A stretch of DNA of 64,000 nucleotides from Clostridia bacterium (GCA_036654455.1 JAVVRZ010000001.1:279332-343331), one strand, 5' to 3'. Counted from the first letter of the stretch, positions 41,303-51,076 are shown. Notes: generated by a model not told the origin, from the sequence alone. A program made the numbers and translations.

Positions 41303-41913
41303 TCTTCCTCTTTAAGACTACTTATAGTCGTATTTATTTGCTCGTAGTCAAATCCTCGATAAAGCAAATATCTATAAAGTCCTTGTAATGTTTTGTTATC
41401 CAGTTGTTTATTCTTTAAATATTTATTTGCTTGAACTAAGCAAGATTGTTTGTAGGTTTGCGGGTCAATTTCGCAAAGAAACTGTTCGATTATTGTTTCG
41501 TCTACGCCTCGTTGAGTAAGCTCGGCTTTCATTTTTCGGTCGCCGATTGAGTTTTTAGCCTGTTCGACATAAGTTCTAGCGTAGTCAAAATCGTTAATAT
41601 ACTTGTAATATTTAAGTTTTGTTATGACGTTATCGACAACGACTTGGGCAAACCCCTTATCTAGCAAATAATCGGTAGCTTGTTTTTGAGTCTTTAAACT
41701 TCTTGATATATAGTCGATTGCCTTAGAAAAGGCGATATCGGTTTCGCTTGTTTGCAAAATATCGTCTAATTCTTCTTGACTAAGTTGGTCGCCGACCTTC
41801 AACCGCCTAGAAAGCACGGTAATTGCCGTAAGACCGCATTTAAACTCATTGTCTAAATATAGGTTGACACGTTGCTTATTTCTTTTTTGAATTTCAAGAG
41901 TAGTAATTTCCAT
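41299..41913 (-). CDS. recX: Regulatory protein RecX
   Basis: 204 residues made of helical RecX repeats: AFSKAIDYISRSLKTQKQ, YLLDKGFAQVVVDNVI, KYYKYINDFDYARTYVEQ and GVDETIIEQFL. It modulates RecA filament activity. recA is not in the window. It shares one base with the yigZ stop codon. Confidence 0.88.
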   Translation of the reverse strand: MEITTLEIQKRNKQRVNLYLDNEFKCGLTAITVLSRRLKVGDQLSQEELDDILQTSETDIAFSKAIDYISRSLKTQKQATDYLLDKGFAQVVVDNVITKLKYYKYINDFDYARTYVEQAKNSIGDRKMKAELTQRGVDETIIEQFLCEIDPQTYKQSCLVQANKYLKNKQLDNKTLQGLYRYLLYRGFDYEQINTTISSLKEEE

Positions 41914-42521
41914 TAATAATTATATGTAACCTCGCAAACTACTGTCAAACTGCTCTTTCCGCTTGTAAGCTCGGCAAGAACGGCTTCGACTTGACTAACA
42001 TCTTGTTTTTTGATTATAAGGTTAGCCTCAACTCCCTGCGAATAGTCAAGTTGTATTTTACATAAATTTTGAAGTCTAGCATTTACAATTTGGTAGTTGT
42101 CGTAATTTAATATAGTCTTTGCCCTAACGCAATCAACAAATTCGACCTTTTCGGCGCTTGCAAGAACTCCGCTAGCCGTACCCGAATAAGCTCTAATTAG
42201 TCCGCCTGCGCCTAACTTGATACCGCCAAAATACCTTGTCACCACTACGCACACGTTATTTAGTCCGCTTTTTTTCAAACAATCAAGAATAGGCAACCCG
42301 GCTGTGCCTTGCGGTTCGCCGTCGTCGCTATATTTAGAATATTGTCCGCAAACATAAGCGTAAGTGTTATGATTTGCGTCATAATATTTCTTACCTATCT
42401 GTTTGATAAACTCTTGCGATTGTTCGACGCTCTCAATTCTACAAGCGTTGCCTATAAATTTTGATTTATTTATCTCTACCGAATAAGTAAATAGCTTATC
42501 TTCTATGGTTGTGTAATTCAA
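41913..42521 (-). CDS. YigZ/IMPACT family protein
   Basis: 202 residues. KFIGNACRIESVEQSQEF, DANHNTYAYVCG, SDDGEPQGTAGLPIL and VTRYFGGIKLGAGGLIRAYS are the UPF0029 IMPACT signature; the C-terminal part is the DUF1949-like ferredoxin fold. Possible role in translation control. The start is a TTG one base after the tyrS stop, with no clear ribosome binding site, implying coupled translation. Confidence 0.9.
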   Translation of the reverse strand: MNYTTIEDKLFTYSVEINKSKFIGNACRIESVEQSQEFIKQIGKKYYDANHNTYAYVCGQYSKYSDDGEPQGTAGLPILDCLKKSGLNNVCVVVTRYFGGIKLGAGGLIRAYSGTASGVLASAEKVEFVDCVRAKTILNYDNYQIVNARLQNLCKIQLDYSQGVEANLIIKKQDVSQVEAVLAELTSGKSSLTVVCEVTYNY

Positions 42522-42522
42522 A

Positions 42523-43728
42523 TTAAATAAATTGCACTTTTACGTGGATTTTTTTGCCTTTATGCAATACAAACTCGCCTTTTTCTACAAATTCGAATGG
42601 AATATCTTGTAAAACATTCTCAATTTTTTGTTCTTCAATGGCTACGCCTCCGCCTTCAATCAATCGCTTTGCCTCGCCTTTACTGTTAGCAAGTCCGCAA
42701 GCGACTAAACAATCTACAACTTTTTGGCATTTTTCAATTTGTTTTGTGGGCATTAATTCGGCGTTACCTGCAAATGCCGCACGTGATTGCTCTTGGGCAA
42801 GTTCAGCTTCTTTTTCGCCGTGAATAATTTTTGTTATCTCGTAAGCTAATCGCTCTTTCGAAGCGTTCATTCTCTCGTCCTTATATTTAACAAGTTCGGC
42901 AATTTCGAAAACGTCAACAAAAGTTAGGATATTAAAGCAATCTTCAACCTTTTCGTCTTCGATATTACGCCAATATTGATAGAATTCGTAAGGCGTAGTT
43001 TTCTCTCGGTCAAGCCAAACTGCTCCGCTAACTGTCTTGCCCATCTTCTCGCCCGTCGTAGTCGTTAATAGTTTGAAGGTCATAGCAAAGGCTGGTTTGC
43101 CGTCAAGACGCCTAATCAAGTCTGCGCCTGCAAGAATATTGCTCCATTGGTCATCGCCACCGAGTTGTAACGAACAACCATAGTTACGGTTGAGCATTAA
43201 AAAGTCATACGCCTGCATAAGCATATAGTTAAATTCTAAGAAAGATAGCCCTTTTTCCATACGCATTTTAAAACATTCTGCCGTAAGCATTTTATTTACG
43301 CTAAATTGCGAACCAACTTCACGCAAAAAGTCAATATAATTAAGGTTTAGCAACCAGTCGGCGTTATTTACTACTTTAACGTTTGGGCTAGATAAGTCAA
43401 TATATTTACCCATCTGCTTTTTAAAACATTCGTTGTTATAATTGATTGTTTCTTTGGTCATAAATTTGCGCATAGCTGTCTTGCCTGATGGGTCGCCTAC
43501 CATAGCAGTACCGCCACCAAGTAGAAGAATTGCTTTGTGACCGCAGTTGAGCATGTGTCTAATAGTCATCATTTGAACAAAATGCCCAATATGCAGGCTA
43601 TCCGCCGTAGGGTCAAAACCAATATAAAATGTCATTTGTTCGCTACCTAACTTTTGATACAACTCATCTTCGTAAACGACTTGTTTGATAAGTCCCCTTT
43701 CTCTAAAAACATCAAGCACATTTTTCAT
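42523..43728 (-). CDS. tyrS: Tyrosyl-tRNA synthetase
   Basis: 401 residues. Class I signatures: FDPTADSLHIGHF (HIGH) at about 39-51 and MGKTVSGAVW (KMGKT variant of KMSKS) near 228. The C-terminal S4-like domain is present. No T-box leader is seen because it lies one base after the ABC permease gene. GGAGG precedes the ATG. Fourth-type TyrZ-like or TyrS assignment was not attempted. Confidence 0.96.
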   Translation of the reverse strand: MKNVLDVFRERGLIKQVVYEDELYQKLGSEQMTFYIGFDPTADSLHIGHFVQMMTIRHMLNCGHKAILLLGGGTAMVGDPSGKTAMRKFMTKETINYNNECFKKQMGKYIDLSSPNVKVVNNADWLLNLNYIDFLREVGSQFSVNKMLTAECFKMRMEKGLSFLEFNYMLMQAYDFLMLNRNYGCSLQLGGDDQWSNILAGADLIRRLDGKPAFAMTFKLLTTTTGEKMGKTVSGAVWLDREKTTPYEFYQYWRNIEDEKVEDCFNILTFVDVFEIAELVKYKDERMNASKERLAYEITKIIHGEKEAELAQEQSRAAFAGNAELMPTKQIEKCQKVVDCLVACGLANSKGEAKRLIEGGGVAIEEQKIENVLQDIPFEFVEKGEFVLHKGKKIHVKVQFI

Positions 43729-43729
43729 A

Positions 43730-45412
43730 TTATCCCTCCAAATTGTCCATTAATCTTGAACAATTATTAAATAAAATTTTTCTGGCGACTAAAACATACG
43801 CCACGCTTAGTATAATTGTAACACATATATACGCAATAATCGCCCAAAATTGAGCCGTATATACATATAAAGCTATAAACGATACGCTTACTATCAAAAA
43901 GACAACTATTATTCCAAGCCCTATTGCTAACGACCAAATCGAGGACGGGTTGTTCTTTGCCCCTTCCATAAATGTATTCCAATGTAATCTAGGCTTTAAC
44001 AAATCAATGTATATTTGTAAATAACTCGAACCTAGCGTAATCAAAGCAAGTATTACAAACATAGCCATTGCAAAGAAGACAGAGATGTTAAACATCAATG
44101 CGCAAGTAAGAGTTGATAGCAAACTGGATACTAGCGTAAAAGCAAGTGTCAATATCAGTTTTGCCTTGACTCTTAATTTTGCGTCAATAGGCAAAGTTTT
44201 GTAGATAAAGAAAGTCTCGCCCTCTCGTGTAAACGCCGATACGGCATTCATATTCATTGAAATGATCATCGCAGGCGTTATCGAACAAGACACTGCGACA
44301 AATAATATGTCGATAGCGTAAGGAAAGTTTAAAAAGCCTATCATATCAAGCAATGAAGCAAGACCTGTCACAAATGCAAAGCTCATAATAACAGACATTA
44401 TAGGCGCTAAAACAAAACCAATCAAAGAATATGTCCCCATAGCGGTTTCACGCATTATTTGTTTTAGGTCGTTTGACAACAACGCCTTTAACTTGCCTTT
44501 CTTTTGATATTCAACTTGTTTTTTCTTAGAATTTGACTTTTTGGGAGTTTCAAGCTGTTTGCTTATGCTCTTTTTGTATACGATAGAAGATATAAGCACA
44601 GCTAAACAGGCTAACAAAATATTTATTCCCAAACTACCGAATAATCCGCCAAAATACATTCCAACCGAATTGGCGACAAGACTACCGGCAAGTAAATAAT
44701 TAGGCAACATAATCTTAGCAAAGTCATTAATTTGAGTAATTATGTTTGTTGCGTCAACGCTTCCGCCTTGAAAAGAAAATATCAACGCATAGTATCCGGC
44801 AAACAAGGCTACAAACAACACCATTGAAAGTATTGTGGTCATTGCGCCTTGACGTTTAAATAATGCCGACAAATACATAAGCGGTATCGCAAGTATTGTA
44901 GCGATAAGTAGTGGTAAAAGTGGCGAAATAAGCATTACGGGTATTAATTGTAAGTAATATCCTAAGCCTAAATTTGCGCCTATTCCAAACGGAACAAGTA
45001 TTACAATAACTAATAAAGCATTGGAAATAACTTGGTTTATATATACATAAATTAATTTACTTATGTATATTGTGGTCGGTTTAATGGGTAACGCAAGCAT
45101 TATTTCAATATCTTTGCTCATATAAACTACATTTAATAGAAATATTAACGAAAAAACTAAAACTGCCGCTTGACTAAATGTAATAAGCATTGTTATTACC
45201 GCTCTAACTAGCCCGATTTCGCCACCAGATTCAAGTGTATAAGCAAACTCGCCAAGCTCAACAAAATTACTGGTAAAAATAAAGAACGCCGGGAGTATAC
45301 AAATGCCTAAAACTATAATTAAAATTATAGTTTTTGGTTTCAATTTACCCTTGTCAACCCTATAACGTTGTATAAATTGCACTCTAAGCAGAGATAATAT
45401 TGTTTTAATCAT
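43730..45412 (-). CDS. ABC exporter permease subunit
   Basis: 560 residues with about 12 membrane segments and a basic middle loop (TPKKSNSKKKQVEYQKKGK near 285-305). It parallels the permease at 10601-12217 in length, layout and the YMSKDIEIMLALP motif. It is eight bases after its ATPase gene and one base before tyrS. Substrate unknown. Confidence 0.82.
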   Translation of the reverse strand: MIKTILSLLRVQFIQRYRVDKGKLKPKTIILIIVLGICILPAFFIFTSNFVELGEFAYTLESGGEIGLVRAVITMLITFSQAAVLVFSLIFLLNVVYMSKDIEIMLALPIKPTTIYISKLIYVYINQVISNALLVIVILVPFGIGANLGLGYYLQLIPVMLISPLLPLLIATILAIPLMYLSALFKRQGAMTTILSMVLFVALFAGYYALIFSFQGGSVDATNIITQINDFAKIMLPNYLLAGSLVANSVGMYFGGLFGSLGINILLACLAVLISSIVYKKSISKQLETPKKSNSKKKQVEYQKKGKLKALLSNDLKQIMRETAMGTYSLIGFVLAPIMSVIMSFAFVTGLASLLDMIGFLNFPYAIDILFVAVSCSITPAMIISMNMNAVSAFTREGETFFIYKTLPIDAKLRVKAKLILTLAFTLVSSLLSTLTCALMFNISVFFAMAMFVILALITLGSSYLQIYIDLLKPRLHWNTFMEGAKNNPSSIWSLAIGLGIIVVFLIVSVSFIALYVYTAQFWAIIAYICVTIILSVAYVLVARKILFNNCSRLMDNLEG

Positions 45413-45420
45413 TTTAATAC

Positions 45421-46167
45421 CTATTTAAATATTTCGGTAGACTCTACGCTTTGCGTCTTAGTCAAACGCAAGAATGTTTCTTCAAGCGTTGCGTTAGAAG
45501 CGGTTAAAATATTGTCAAGCGTATCTACGGTTACAAGTTTACCGTGATTAATTATAGCTATGCGGTCGCATAATTTCTCGACGACTTCAATTACGTGGGA
45601 AGAAAAGAACACTGTATTGCCATTCTTTACGTGTTCTCTCATAAGTTGTTTAAGCTCGTAAGCAGATTGAGGGTCAAGTCCGGTCAAAGGTTCGTCAAGT
45701 ATCCAAAGTTTAGGGTTATGAAGTAAAGCTCCAATTACGAGAATTTTTTGCTTCATACCGTGCGAATATGTCTTGATTTGACTGTTTATAGAATCGCCCA
45801 AATTAAACATTTCAATAAAGCGACTGCTTCTTTTGTTAATTTCGTCTTGTGGCACTTCGTACATTTCACCCATAAAGTTAATATATTCTTGTCCTGTTAA
45901 TTTATCAAAAGTGTCGTGCGTATCGGCAACATAACCGATATTTAGTCGAGCTTTTACCGAATTTGTAACGTCTTGACCGCTTAAAGTAATTTTTCCTTGG
46001 TCAAGTTTGAGAATACCTACAATCATCTTTATGGTAGTAGATTTTCCTGCGCCGTTAGGTCCTAAAAACCCGAATATTTCGCCTTCTTTAATTTCAAGAG
46101 TAAGGTCGTCAACCGCTTTAATTTTAGAGCCTGCATAGGCTTTTGAAACATTTTCAATCTTTAACAT
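45421..46167 (-). CDS. ABC exporter ATPase subunit
   Basis: 248 residues. Walker A GPNGAGKST (about 37-45), Q-loop region, signature YSHGMKQ, Walker B LWILDEP and H-loop SSHV are intact. It is a close paralogue of the ATPase half of the 12210-14399 fusion, sharing for example GYV-D-H, the LTG-EYIN stretch and WILDEPLTGLDP. Here it is a separate gene without YwaF. AAGGAG seven bases before the ATG. First gene of a seven-gene operon. Confidence 0.92.
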   Translation of the reverse strand: MLKIENVSKAYAGSKIKAVDDLTLEIKEGEIFGFLGPNGAGKSTTIKMIVGILKLDQGKITLSGQDVTNSVKARLNIGYVADTHDTFDKLTGQEYINFMGEMYEVPQDEINKRSSRFIEMFNLGDSINSQIKTYSHGMKQKILVIGALLHNPKLWILDEPLTGLDPQSAYELKQLMREHVKNGNTVFFSSHVIEVVEKLCDRIAIINHGKLVTVDTLDNILTASNATLEETFLRLTKTQSVESTEIFK

Positions 46168-46317
46168 ATTTTCTCCTTATTTGTTTGAAAATTTGTAAGG
46201 TATAATTTTTTAACTGTTTTTGTATTAAATATGCAAATTATAGCTAAAAATAGCCTAATAAATATTAACGCTATCATTAATGCTAAATTTTTGCAAATAT
46301 TGCTAATGTAAAAGTTT

Positions 46318-47583
46318 CTATTTCTTTCTGCCGGTATCTTCTCCGTGATTTGTGGGAAAATAATAAGTCTTGTCTTTAAATTTGTCGGGTAAATATTGTT
46401 GGTCTACGTAACCGCCGTAGTCGTGAGGATATTTATATTCTTCCCCCGCTCTAACCTTATCGCTACGTGGGTAACTAGCGTCGGCAAGATGCAACGGAGC
46501 TATCGCCGAGCCGTCAAGAGCGTCTTGTTCGACGTTTGCAATCGCCGTAACTACGCTATTAGACTTTGGAGCGCAAGAAACATAGAGAACGGCTTCTATT
46601 AAGGGTATTTTCCCTTCGGGTAAACCCAGTTGAGTAAAAGCGGTAAGCGCCGCAGTTGCAACTACTAATGCGTTAGGGTCGGCAAGTCCTACGTCTTCGG
46701 CGGAATGAATGACAATTCTTCTTGCAAGCAGTAGCGGGTCTACGCCTGCGTTAAGCAGTCGCATAAAATAATATACGGCAGCCGAACCGTCGCTTCCCCT
46801 CATACTTTTGATAAAGGCGCTAATTAGGTCGTAATATTGTTGTTTGTCTATGTTTACGGCTTTTTTGTGGCTTGATTGCATTGCCGTAGCCTTATCGATT
46901 ATAATTTCTCCGTCTTGACTAGGAACAGTTGTAAGACAGGCTAGTTCTAAGGCGTTATAGGCTGTTCTTAAATCTCCGCAACTAGAAAGAGCGATATACT
47001 CTAAGGCTTGCGGGTCGGCTTTAACGTTTAGGTCTTTGACGCCCTTACTGCTATTTATTGCTCGGTTCAGCCCGTCAATGATATTTTGAGTTGAAAGTTT
47101 ATAAAACTCAAAGACTCTGCACCTTGAAACGATAGCCGGAGTTAAACTTGCGTAAGGGTTTTCGGTTGTGCTACCTATAAATATAATGTAACCTTTTTCA
47201 ATAGCTTGAAGTACGCAATCAGATTGCGCTTTACTCCATCTGTGGCACTCGTCAAGTAGCAAATATGTGCGTTTGCCCGTAGTTTCGTATCTAATAATAG
47301 CGTCGTCGATTACTTTTTTTGCCTCTTTAACTCCGCTTAAAACGGCGTTAAGACTTTCAAAATATGACTGCGTATTGTTTGCCATAATATTAGCCAGAGT
47401 AGTTTTGCCAACTCCCGGAGGTCCCCAAAATATGCAACTGCCCACGCCATCAGTTAAAATAGCGCGGTAAAGCAAAGAACCCTTCTTCAAAATGTGTTCT
47501 TGACCGATAAATTCGCTTAGAACGCTCGCCCTCATACGTTCGGCAAGCGGAGCCATCTTTTGTTTGTCAAATAGCATATCCAT
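46318..47583 (-). CDS. rarA: Replication-associated recombination protein RarA (MgsA)
   Basis: 421 residues. An AAA+ clamp-loader-like ATPase with Walker A GPPGVGKTT (about 55-63), Walker B LLLDECHRW (DEC instead of the usual DEI), sensor GSTTENP and arginine-finger SRCRVF. RarA acts at stalled replication forks. The C-terminal tetramerisation domain contains LPEGKIPLIEA and YKYPHDYGGYV. No ribosome binding site precedes the ATG; the promoter -10 box is eight bases upstream, so translation looks leaderless. Confidence 0.93.
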   Translation of the reverse strand: MDMLFDKQKMAPLAERMRASVLSEFIGQEHILKKGSLLYRAILTDGVGSCIFWGPPGVGKTTLANIMANNTQSYFESLNAVLSGVKEAKKVIDDAIIRYETTGKRTYLLLDECHRWSKAQSDCVLQAIEKGYIIFIGSTTENPYASLTPAIVSRCRVFEFYKLSTQNIIDGLNRAINSSKGVKDLNVKADPQALEYIALSSCGDLRTAYNALELACLTTVPSQDGEIIIDKATAMQSSHKKAVNIDKQQYYDLISAFIKSMRGSDGSAAVYYFMRLLNAGVDPLLLARRIVIHSAEDVGLADPNALVVATAALTAFTQLGLPEGKIPLIEAVLYVSCAPKSNSVVTAIANVEQDALDGSAIAPLHLADASYPRSDKVRAGEEYKYPHDYGGYVDQQYLPDKFKDKTYYFPTNHGEDTGRKK

Positions 47584-47591
47584 ATTAGGTT

Positions 47592-47621
47592 ATTTTAACA
47601 CATCTTAGTAGATGTTGACAA
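47592..47621 (-). promoter_or_regulatory. rarA promoter with internal dyad, TTGTCA-N18-TAAAAT
   Basis: Minus strand -35 at 47616-47621 and -10 at 47592-47597. The spacer contains the perfect dyad ACATCT-ACTA-AGATGT (47600-47615), a likely repressor site. The ATG begins nine bases beyond the -10 box, so the leader would be about two bases. Confidence 0.6.
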
Positions 47622-47780
47622 GATTTTTTACCTTACTTTATTGATAATTTAGCTTGTAAAAGGCAATTAACCACATACATTTTGATTTTTAATAAAGATT
47701 TTGCAAAACGGTAATAATCTAGTATTTGTTTTTTGTTTTGCAAAGCGGTGGCAACAATAACAACCTAATAATAATTACTA

Positions 47781-50522
47781 TTAAGAAAGCCCGACAACAA
47801 TTTGACTATTTTCTTGTTTAACGCTCTTATAGTCAAAACTTGAATTGATATTTACGCCATTTAATTTTGTGCCTCTACTTGAAAGGTCATATTTTATGGC
47901 AAAAGAAGAATTTGAAAGTTCGACAAGAACTTGGTCTAGCTCTTGTGTTGCGTTACATTTGACTTGTAAGCTATCGTTTGCAACTTTTATTCCATACAAA
48001 TTTTCAAGCAAACTTACATAATACCAACACTTGTCAATTCTTGTTAAATGCTTGGTGTATAGCGATTTGAAATAAGATTGAGAACAAATTGACGGCTCTA
48101 CTGCGCCTATTAATTCGCAAATTTCTCGCTGTTTCGCATCAAGCGAAGAAACTAACGTAGTGTATTTGCACATAAGCGATAAATTATCTTTAAATATTTT
48201 TACGGCTTTTTTTAACGCCAGTAATTGATAAGGAAGTTCAAACCAGGAAACATTGCAACTTTGTAGTCTTGACAAACAATGTTCGTTAATTTGTTTATTA
48301 TCCAGTAAAGAGTAGTCGTTGTAATAAGTAGTGTAATACATTACGCCTAGCGTAAGTAACCATTTATCTTGAAAAAGTCTAAGTCTACCCGTACTATCGC
48401 AATAAGTTAAAGTGTTGCTGAGCAAATATCCGTTTGAAGCGCAATCAAACAAGTAATTCTTGACAAATTCTTGCGAAATAAACACACAAGAAGCCGTAGC
48501 CAGAGCAGTCGGGGCGTGTAATTTATCTTTTAGAGCGTACATATTCTTTTGCGCAAGATAATTTAATCTTTCGGCGACAATATTCGAGCTAAATATTGGA
48601 GCAATTTCTATTTTTTCGCAAGGAATTTCTAAATCTATTTGGCAAATTTGGTCGCATTTGAAGGCGACGAACAAATTTTTACTCGCTTGTAACATATTAT
48701 CAAGTCGCAAAGTATAGCTTAAAATATCAAAGGCAAGATTATTTGTAGAATATCCTAAGCATTGACTTGAAGAATTGACATTAAGGCAATTTTTGCCCAC
48801 AAATTTACCTTCGACTTTTTCAAACAGCGCAACTTTTGCGAAATTTAGAGCTAACAAAACATAGACTTTTAAGTCCTCTTTTAATCGTTTTACTTCAACT
48901 TTATAGGACTTGACTTTTTCAAATTTGATTAACAATCTAGCTTGAATTGACTTGTCGCAAAAATAGTAGGTCGCCCCTTCTTGACTTAAAGAATAGTTGC
49001 AATCGGTTAAACAAACTACGTTATTTCCATAGTAAAGATAAATTTTTTCGCCGTCTTGCTTAGTTAAGTATCCCACGTTTAAAGAAGAATTTCTACCGAA
49101 TTTATCAATCAAGTATGTTGCGTATTCGCCAAACCTCATACAATCAATATAACTAAATAACGGTAAATATGCGACTTTTTCAATCGGTTTTGCCCTAAGC
49201 GTTAAAGTGTTTTGCCCTAAAATACCACAAATTTGTTTTTGAGGATAGTCGTATTCTTTTGTGTCGGCAATATCGGCAAACATATTATTATCGGTTAGAT
49301 AACCCACAGAATTCGCCTTGTCTATGTCAAGTTTTTCTAAACTGTTTGCGTAAGTTGTGACAATTACTACGTCAAGCGTAGATAATTTTTTAACTAATTG
49401 AGTATTCGACAAGGTAAGGCTACAACAATATTTGTTAGATTCGTAATTTTCCTTACAATTTATTTTTTTACCGCCTACAAAAACTGTCAAAGCGCAGTAA
49501 TATTTTTTACCTTCGGCGTTAATCTCTACGCAAGTCGAACCGCCTACGTTAATACATTCGCTCATTAAAATACCTACGTTATCTTCGGCATAAGGAAAAA
49601 GACTTACCTCTAAGTCAAGTTTTCGGCTTTTTGAGTATAAATTTTTTAGTTTATATCGCCTTATTTCGCCATTATTTATATAAGAAATTTTTAGAGTATT
49701 TTCAATTCCCAACGTAGTTTGTCTAAACATACATAAAATATCGCTAAATTTGTACTCGTTATATAGACCGCTTATACATTTGCCTTCGTAAATTCTAAGC
49801 TGAACTCCGTTACAATGCGATGACTCAAAGGGGTAACTCATATCTCGTTGACAATAAGTAAGATAACTTGCGCCTAAGGTATCAATTTTTGCCTTAATAT
49901 CCCCTTTTTCTATCACGCAATATTTGTCTTCGCTAGGTTTAAACTGAGTAAATGCAAGTTTATTGTCAACATTAAATAGTTTGCAAGTCAACTCTTCGGC
50001 TTTGCTACTACCCGACAAACATAGTTTGACAATTTCACAATAAAGTTTAATTTTTTCAACGTCGTAGACTGCGTCAAAACTTCTAATTTCTTTTAAGCTT
50101 AAACCAAAAGCAGTAACGCAAAAACTTTTTATTTTTGCGTATTCGGCGTCGCTCAATGCGCAACAAGTATTCTTTACAAGAAAATTGCATATAGTTTCAA
50201 GCCTTGTAACGCCGTTAATAAGTTGGAAAGTTTTGCCGACTAAATTTGCCTTTGCAAGCTCAAATTTTGCCTTCATTTCTTCAAAATGATTGGATAAAAA
50301 CTTAATAAGTTTGTTACAATCGTTAAACTTTAAGGAATTTAAAGCAAATTCGACAAAATATAGGTTGATAGTGTTTGCGCCGAAACTTTGTTCTTGCGCA
50401 AATACGCTTAAACCATCGATTATTTCTTGATAACTCAATAGCTGGTTTTTGGGCAATATGTCAAAATTCTTTTTGCCAAACGCCCATAACATATTCCAAT
50501 AAAGATATTTTAACGCTTTCAT
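47781..50522 (-). CDS. Degenerate GH94-like protein, probably catalytically inactive
   Basis: 913 residues from the ATG at 50522. The C-terminal 70 residues (LYGIKVANDSLQV ... GTKLNGVNIN) and the region GRLRLFQDKWLLTLGVMYY ... NDYSLLD resemble glycoside phosphorylases of family GH94 and the matching part of cyclic glucan synthases. A beta-sandwich-like KIDTLGASYLTYCQRDM lies near 230. The GDWNDG block carrying the catalytic Asp is missing between NEHCLSRLQ and SWFELPYQLL. Cysteines are frequent for a cytoplasmic protein. The longer frame back to 50687 begins inside the RNase P terminator and is not real. A possible promoter (TTGTAA-N18-AATAAT) ends seven bases before the ATG. Confidence 0.6.
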   Translation of the reverse strand: MKALKYLYWNMLWAFGKKNFDILPKNQLLSYQEIIDGLSVFAQEQSFGANTINLYFVEFALNSLKFNDCNKLIKFLSNHFEEMKAKFELAKANLVGKTFQLINGVTRLETICNFLVKNTCCALSDAEYAKIKSFCVTAFGLSLKEIRSFDAVYDVEKIKLYCEIVKLCLSGSSKAEELTCKLFNVDNKLAFTQFKPSEDKYCVIEKGDIKAKIDTLGASYLTYCQRDMSYPFESSHCNGVQLRIYEGKCISGLYNEYKFSDILCMFRQTTLGIENTLKISYINNGEIRRYKLKNLYSKSRKLDLEVSLFPYAEDNVGILMSECINVGGSTCVEINAEGKKYYCALTVFVGGKKINCKENYESNKYCCSLTLSNTQLVKKLSTLDVVIVTTYANSLEKLDIDKANSVGYLTDNNMFADIADTKEYDYPQKQICGILGQNTLTLRAKPIEKVAYLPLFSYIDCMRFGEYATYLIDKFGRNSSLNVGYLTKQDGEKIYLYYGNNVVCLTDCNYSLSQEGATYYFCDKSIQARLLIKFEKVKSYKVEVKRLKEDLKVYVLLALNFAKVALFEKVEGKFVGKNCLNVNSSSQCLGYSTNNLAFDILSYTLRLDNMLQASKNLFVAFKCDQICQIDLEIPCEKIEIAPIFSSNIVAERLNYLAQKNMYALKDKLHAPTALATASCVFISQEFVKNYLFDCASNGYLLSNTLTYCDSTGRLRLFQDKWLLTLGVMYYTTYYNDYSLLDNKQINEHCLSRLQSCNVSWFELPYQLLALKKAVKIFKDNLSLMCKYTTLVSSLDAKQREICELIGAVEPSICSQSYFKSLYTKHLTRIDKCWYYVSLLENLYGIKVANDSLQVKCNATQELDQVLVELSNSSFAIKYDLSSRGTKLNGVNINSSFDYKSVKQENSQIVVGLS

Positions 50523-50658
50523 ACCTTCAATTATTGCCAAAATAAGGCTAATATTACAAGTCTTAAAAAATAATGTCTTATTTAATAGATTAAAAGTTAA
50601 AAAAATAGTGTTAATAACTACAAGATAAAAATTAAAAAATTTATTTAAAAATTTAAAT

Positions 50659-50697
50659 AAAAAAAGAGACGGCAAATGCTTTAACATTTGTCATCTC
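50659..50697 (-). terminator. Terminator of RNase P RNA
   Basis: GAGATGACAAATG / CATTTGCCGTCTC stem (50666-50678 with 50685-50697) and seven T on the minus strand. Directly after the RNase P RNA. Confidence 0.85.
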
Positions 50698-50707
50698 ACG
50701 AATTTTA

Positions 50708-51040
50708 CAACATAGACTGTAAGCCGAGTTCTGTATTTGACGGTCATCTATCTAGATTGTTTGTTACCAAACAATTCAAGCGAATCATATCGGGACATCG
50801 GGCAGATGTTTGTTCCCTTTTCTTGCACCAAGCGGGGTTTACATATACGCTTTGTCGCCAAAGTAATTGTGAGCCCTTACCTCACATTTTCACCCTTACA
50901 GTTGTTAAACTGCGGTATATTTCTGTTGCACTTTCCTTAAAGTCGCCTTTACAGGGTGTTGCCCTGCGCTCTCGCCCTATGGTGCTCGGACTTTCCTCGT
51001 AGACCTTTTTTCGTGCCTACGCAACCGTCTGTCTATCTTG
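50708..51040 (-). ncRNA. rnpB: RNase P RNA
   Basis: On the minus strand the sequence holds the bacterial RNase P core: GAGGAAAGTCCGAGC, GGCGAGAGCGCAGGGCAACACC-like P5/P7 region, GGTAAGGGCTCAC, the ACAGAA-type joining segment and CGGCTTACAGTC. Ends ATAGAC and GTCTAT close helix P1. It trims 5' leaders of tRNAs, including the two clusters here. Ends are estimated to a few bases. Confidence 0.95.
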
Positions 51041-51047
51041 CTTTACT

Positions 51048-51076
51048 ATTCTATGTCAAGATATATATTTTGTCAA
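51048..51076 (-). promoter_or_regulatory. rnpB promoter, TTGACA-N17-TAGAAT
   Basis: Minus strand -35 at 51071-51076, -10 at 51048-51053, about eight bases before the RNA 5' end. Confidence 0.75.

Noticed and set aside
42523..43728. T-box control of tyrS
   Set aside because: tyrS starts one base after the permease gene; there is no leader space.
47699..47750. Short direct repeat TTTTGCAAARCGGT (two copies) after the GH94-like gene
   Set aside because: Only 14 bases with one mismatch in an AT-rich gap; could be chance.
50523..50687. 55-codon N-terminal extension of the GH94-like gene
   Set aside because: Its start lies inside the RNase P terminator stem and there is no ribosome binding site.
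50688..51002. Plus-strand frame of 104 codons
   Set aside because: Antisense to RNase P RNA.
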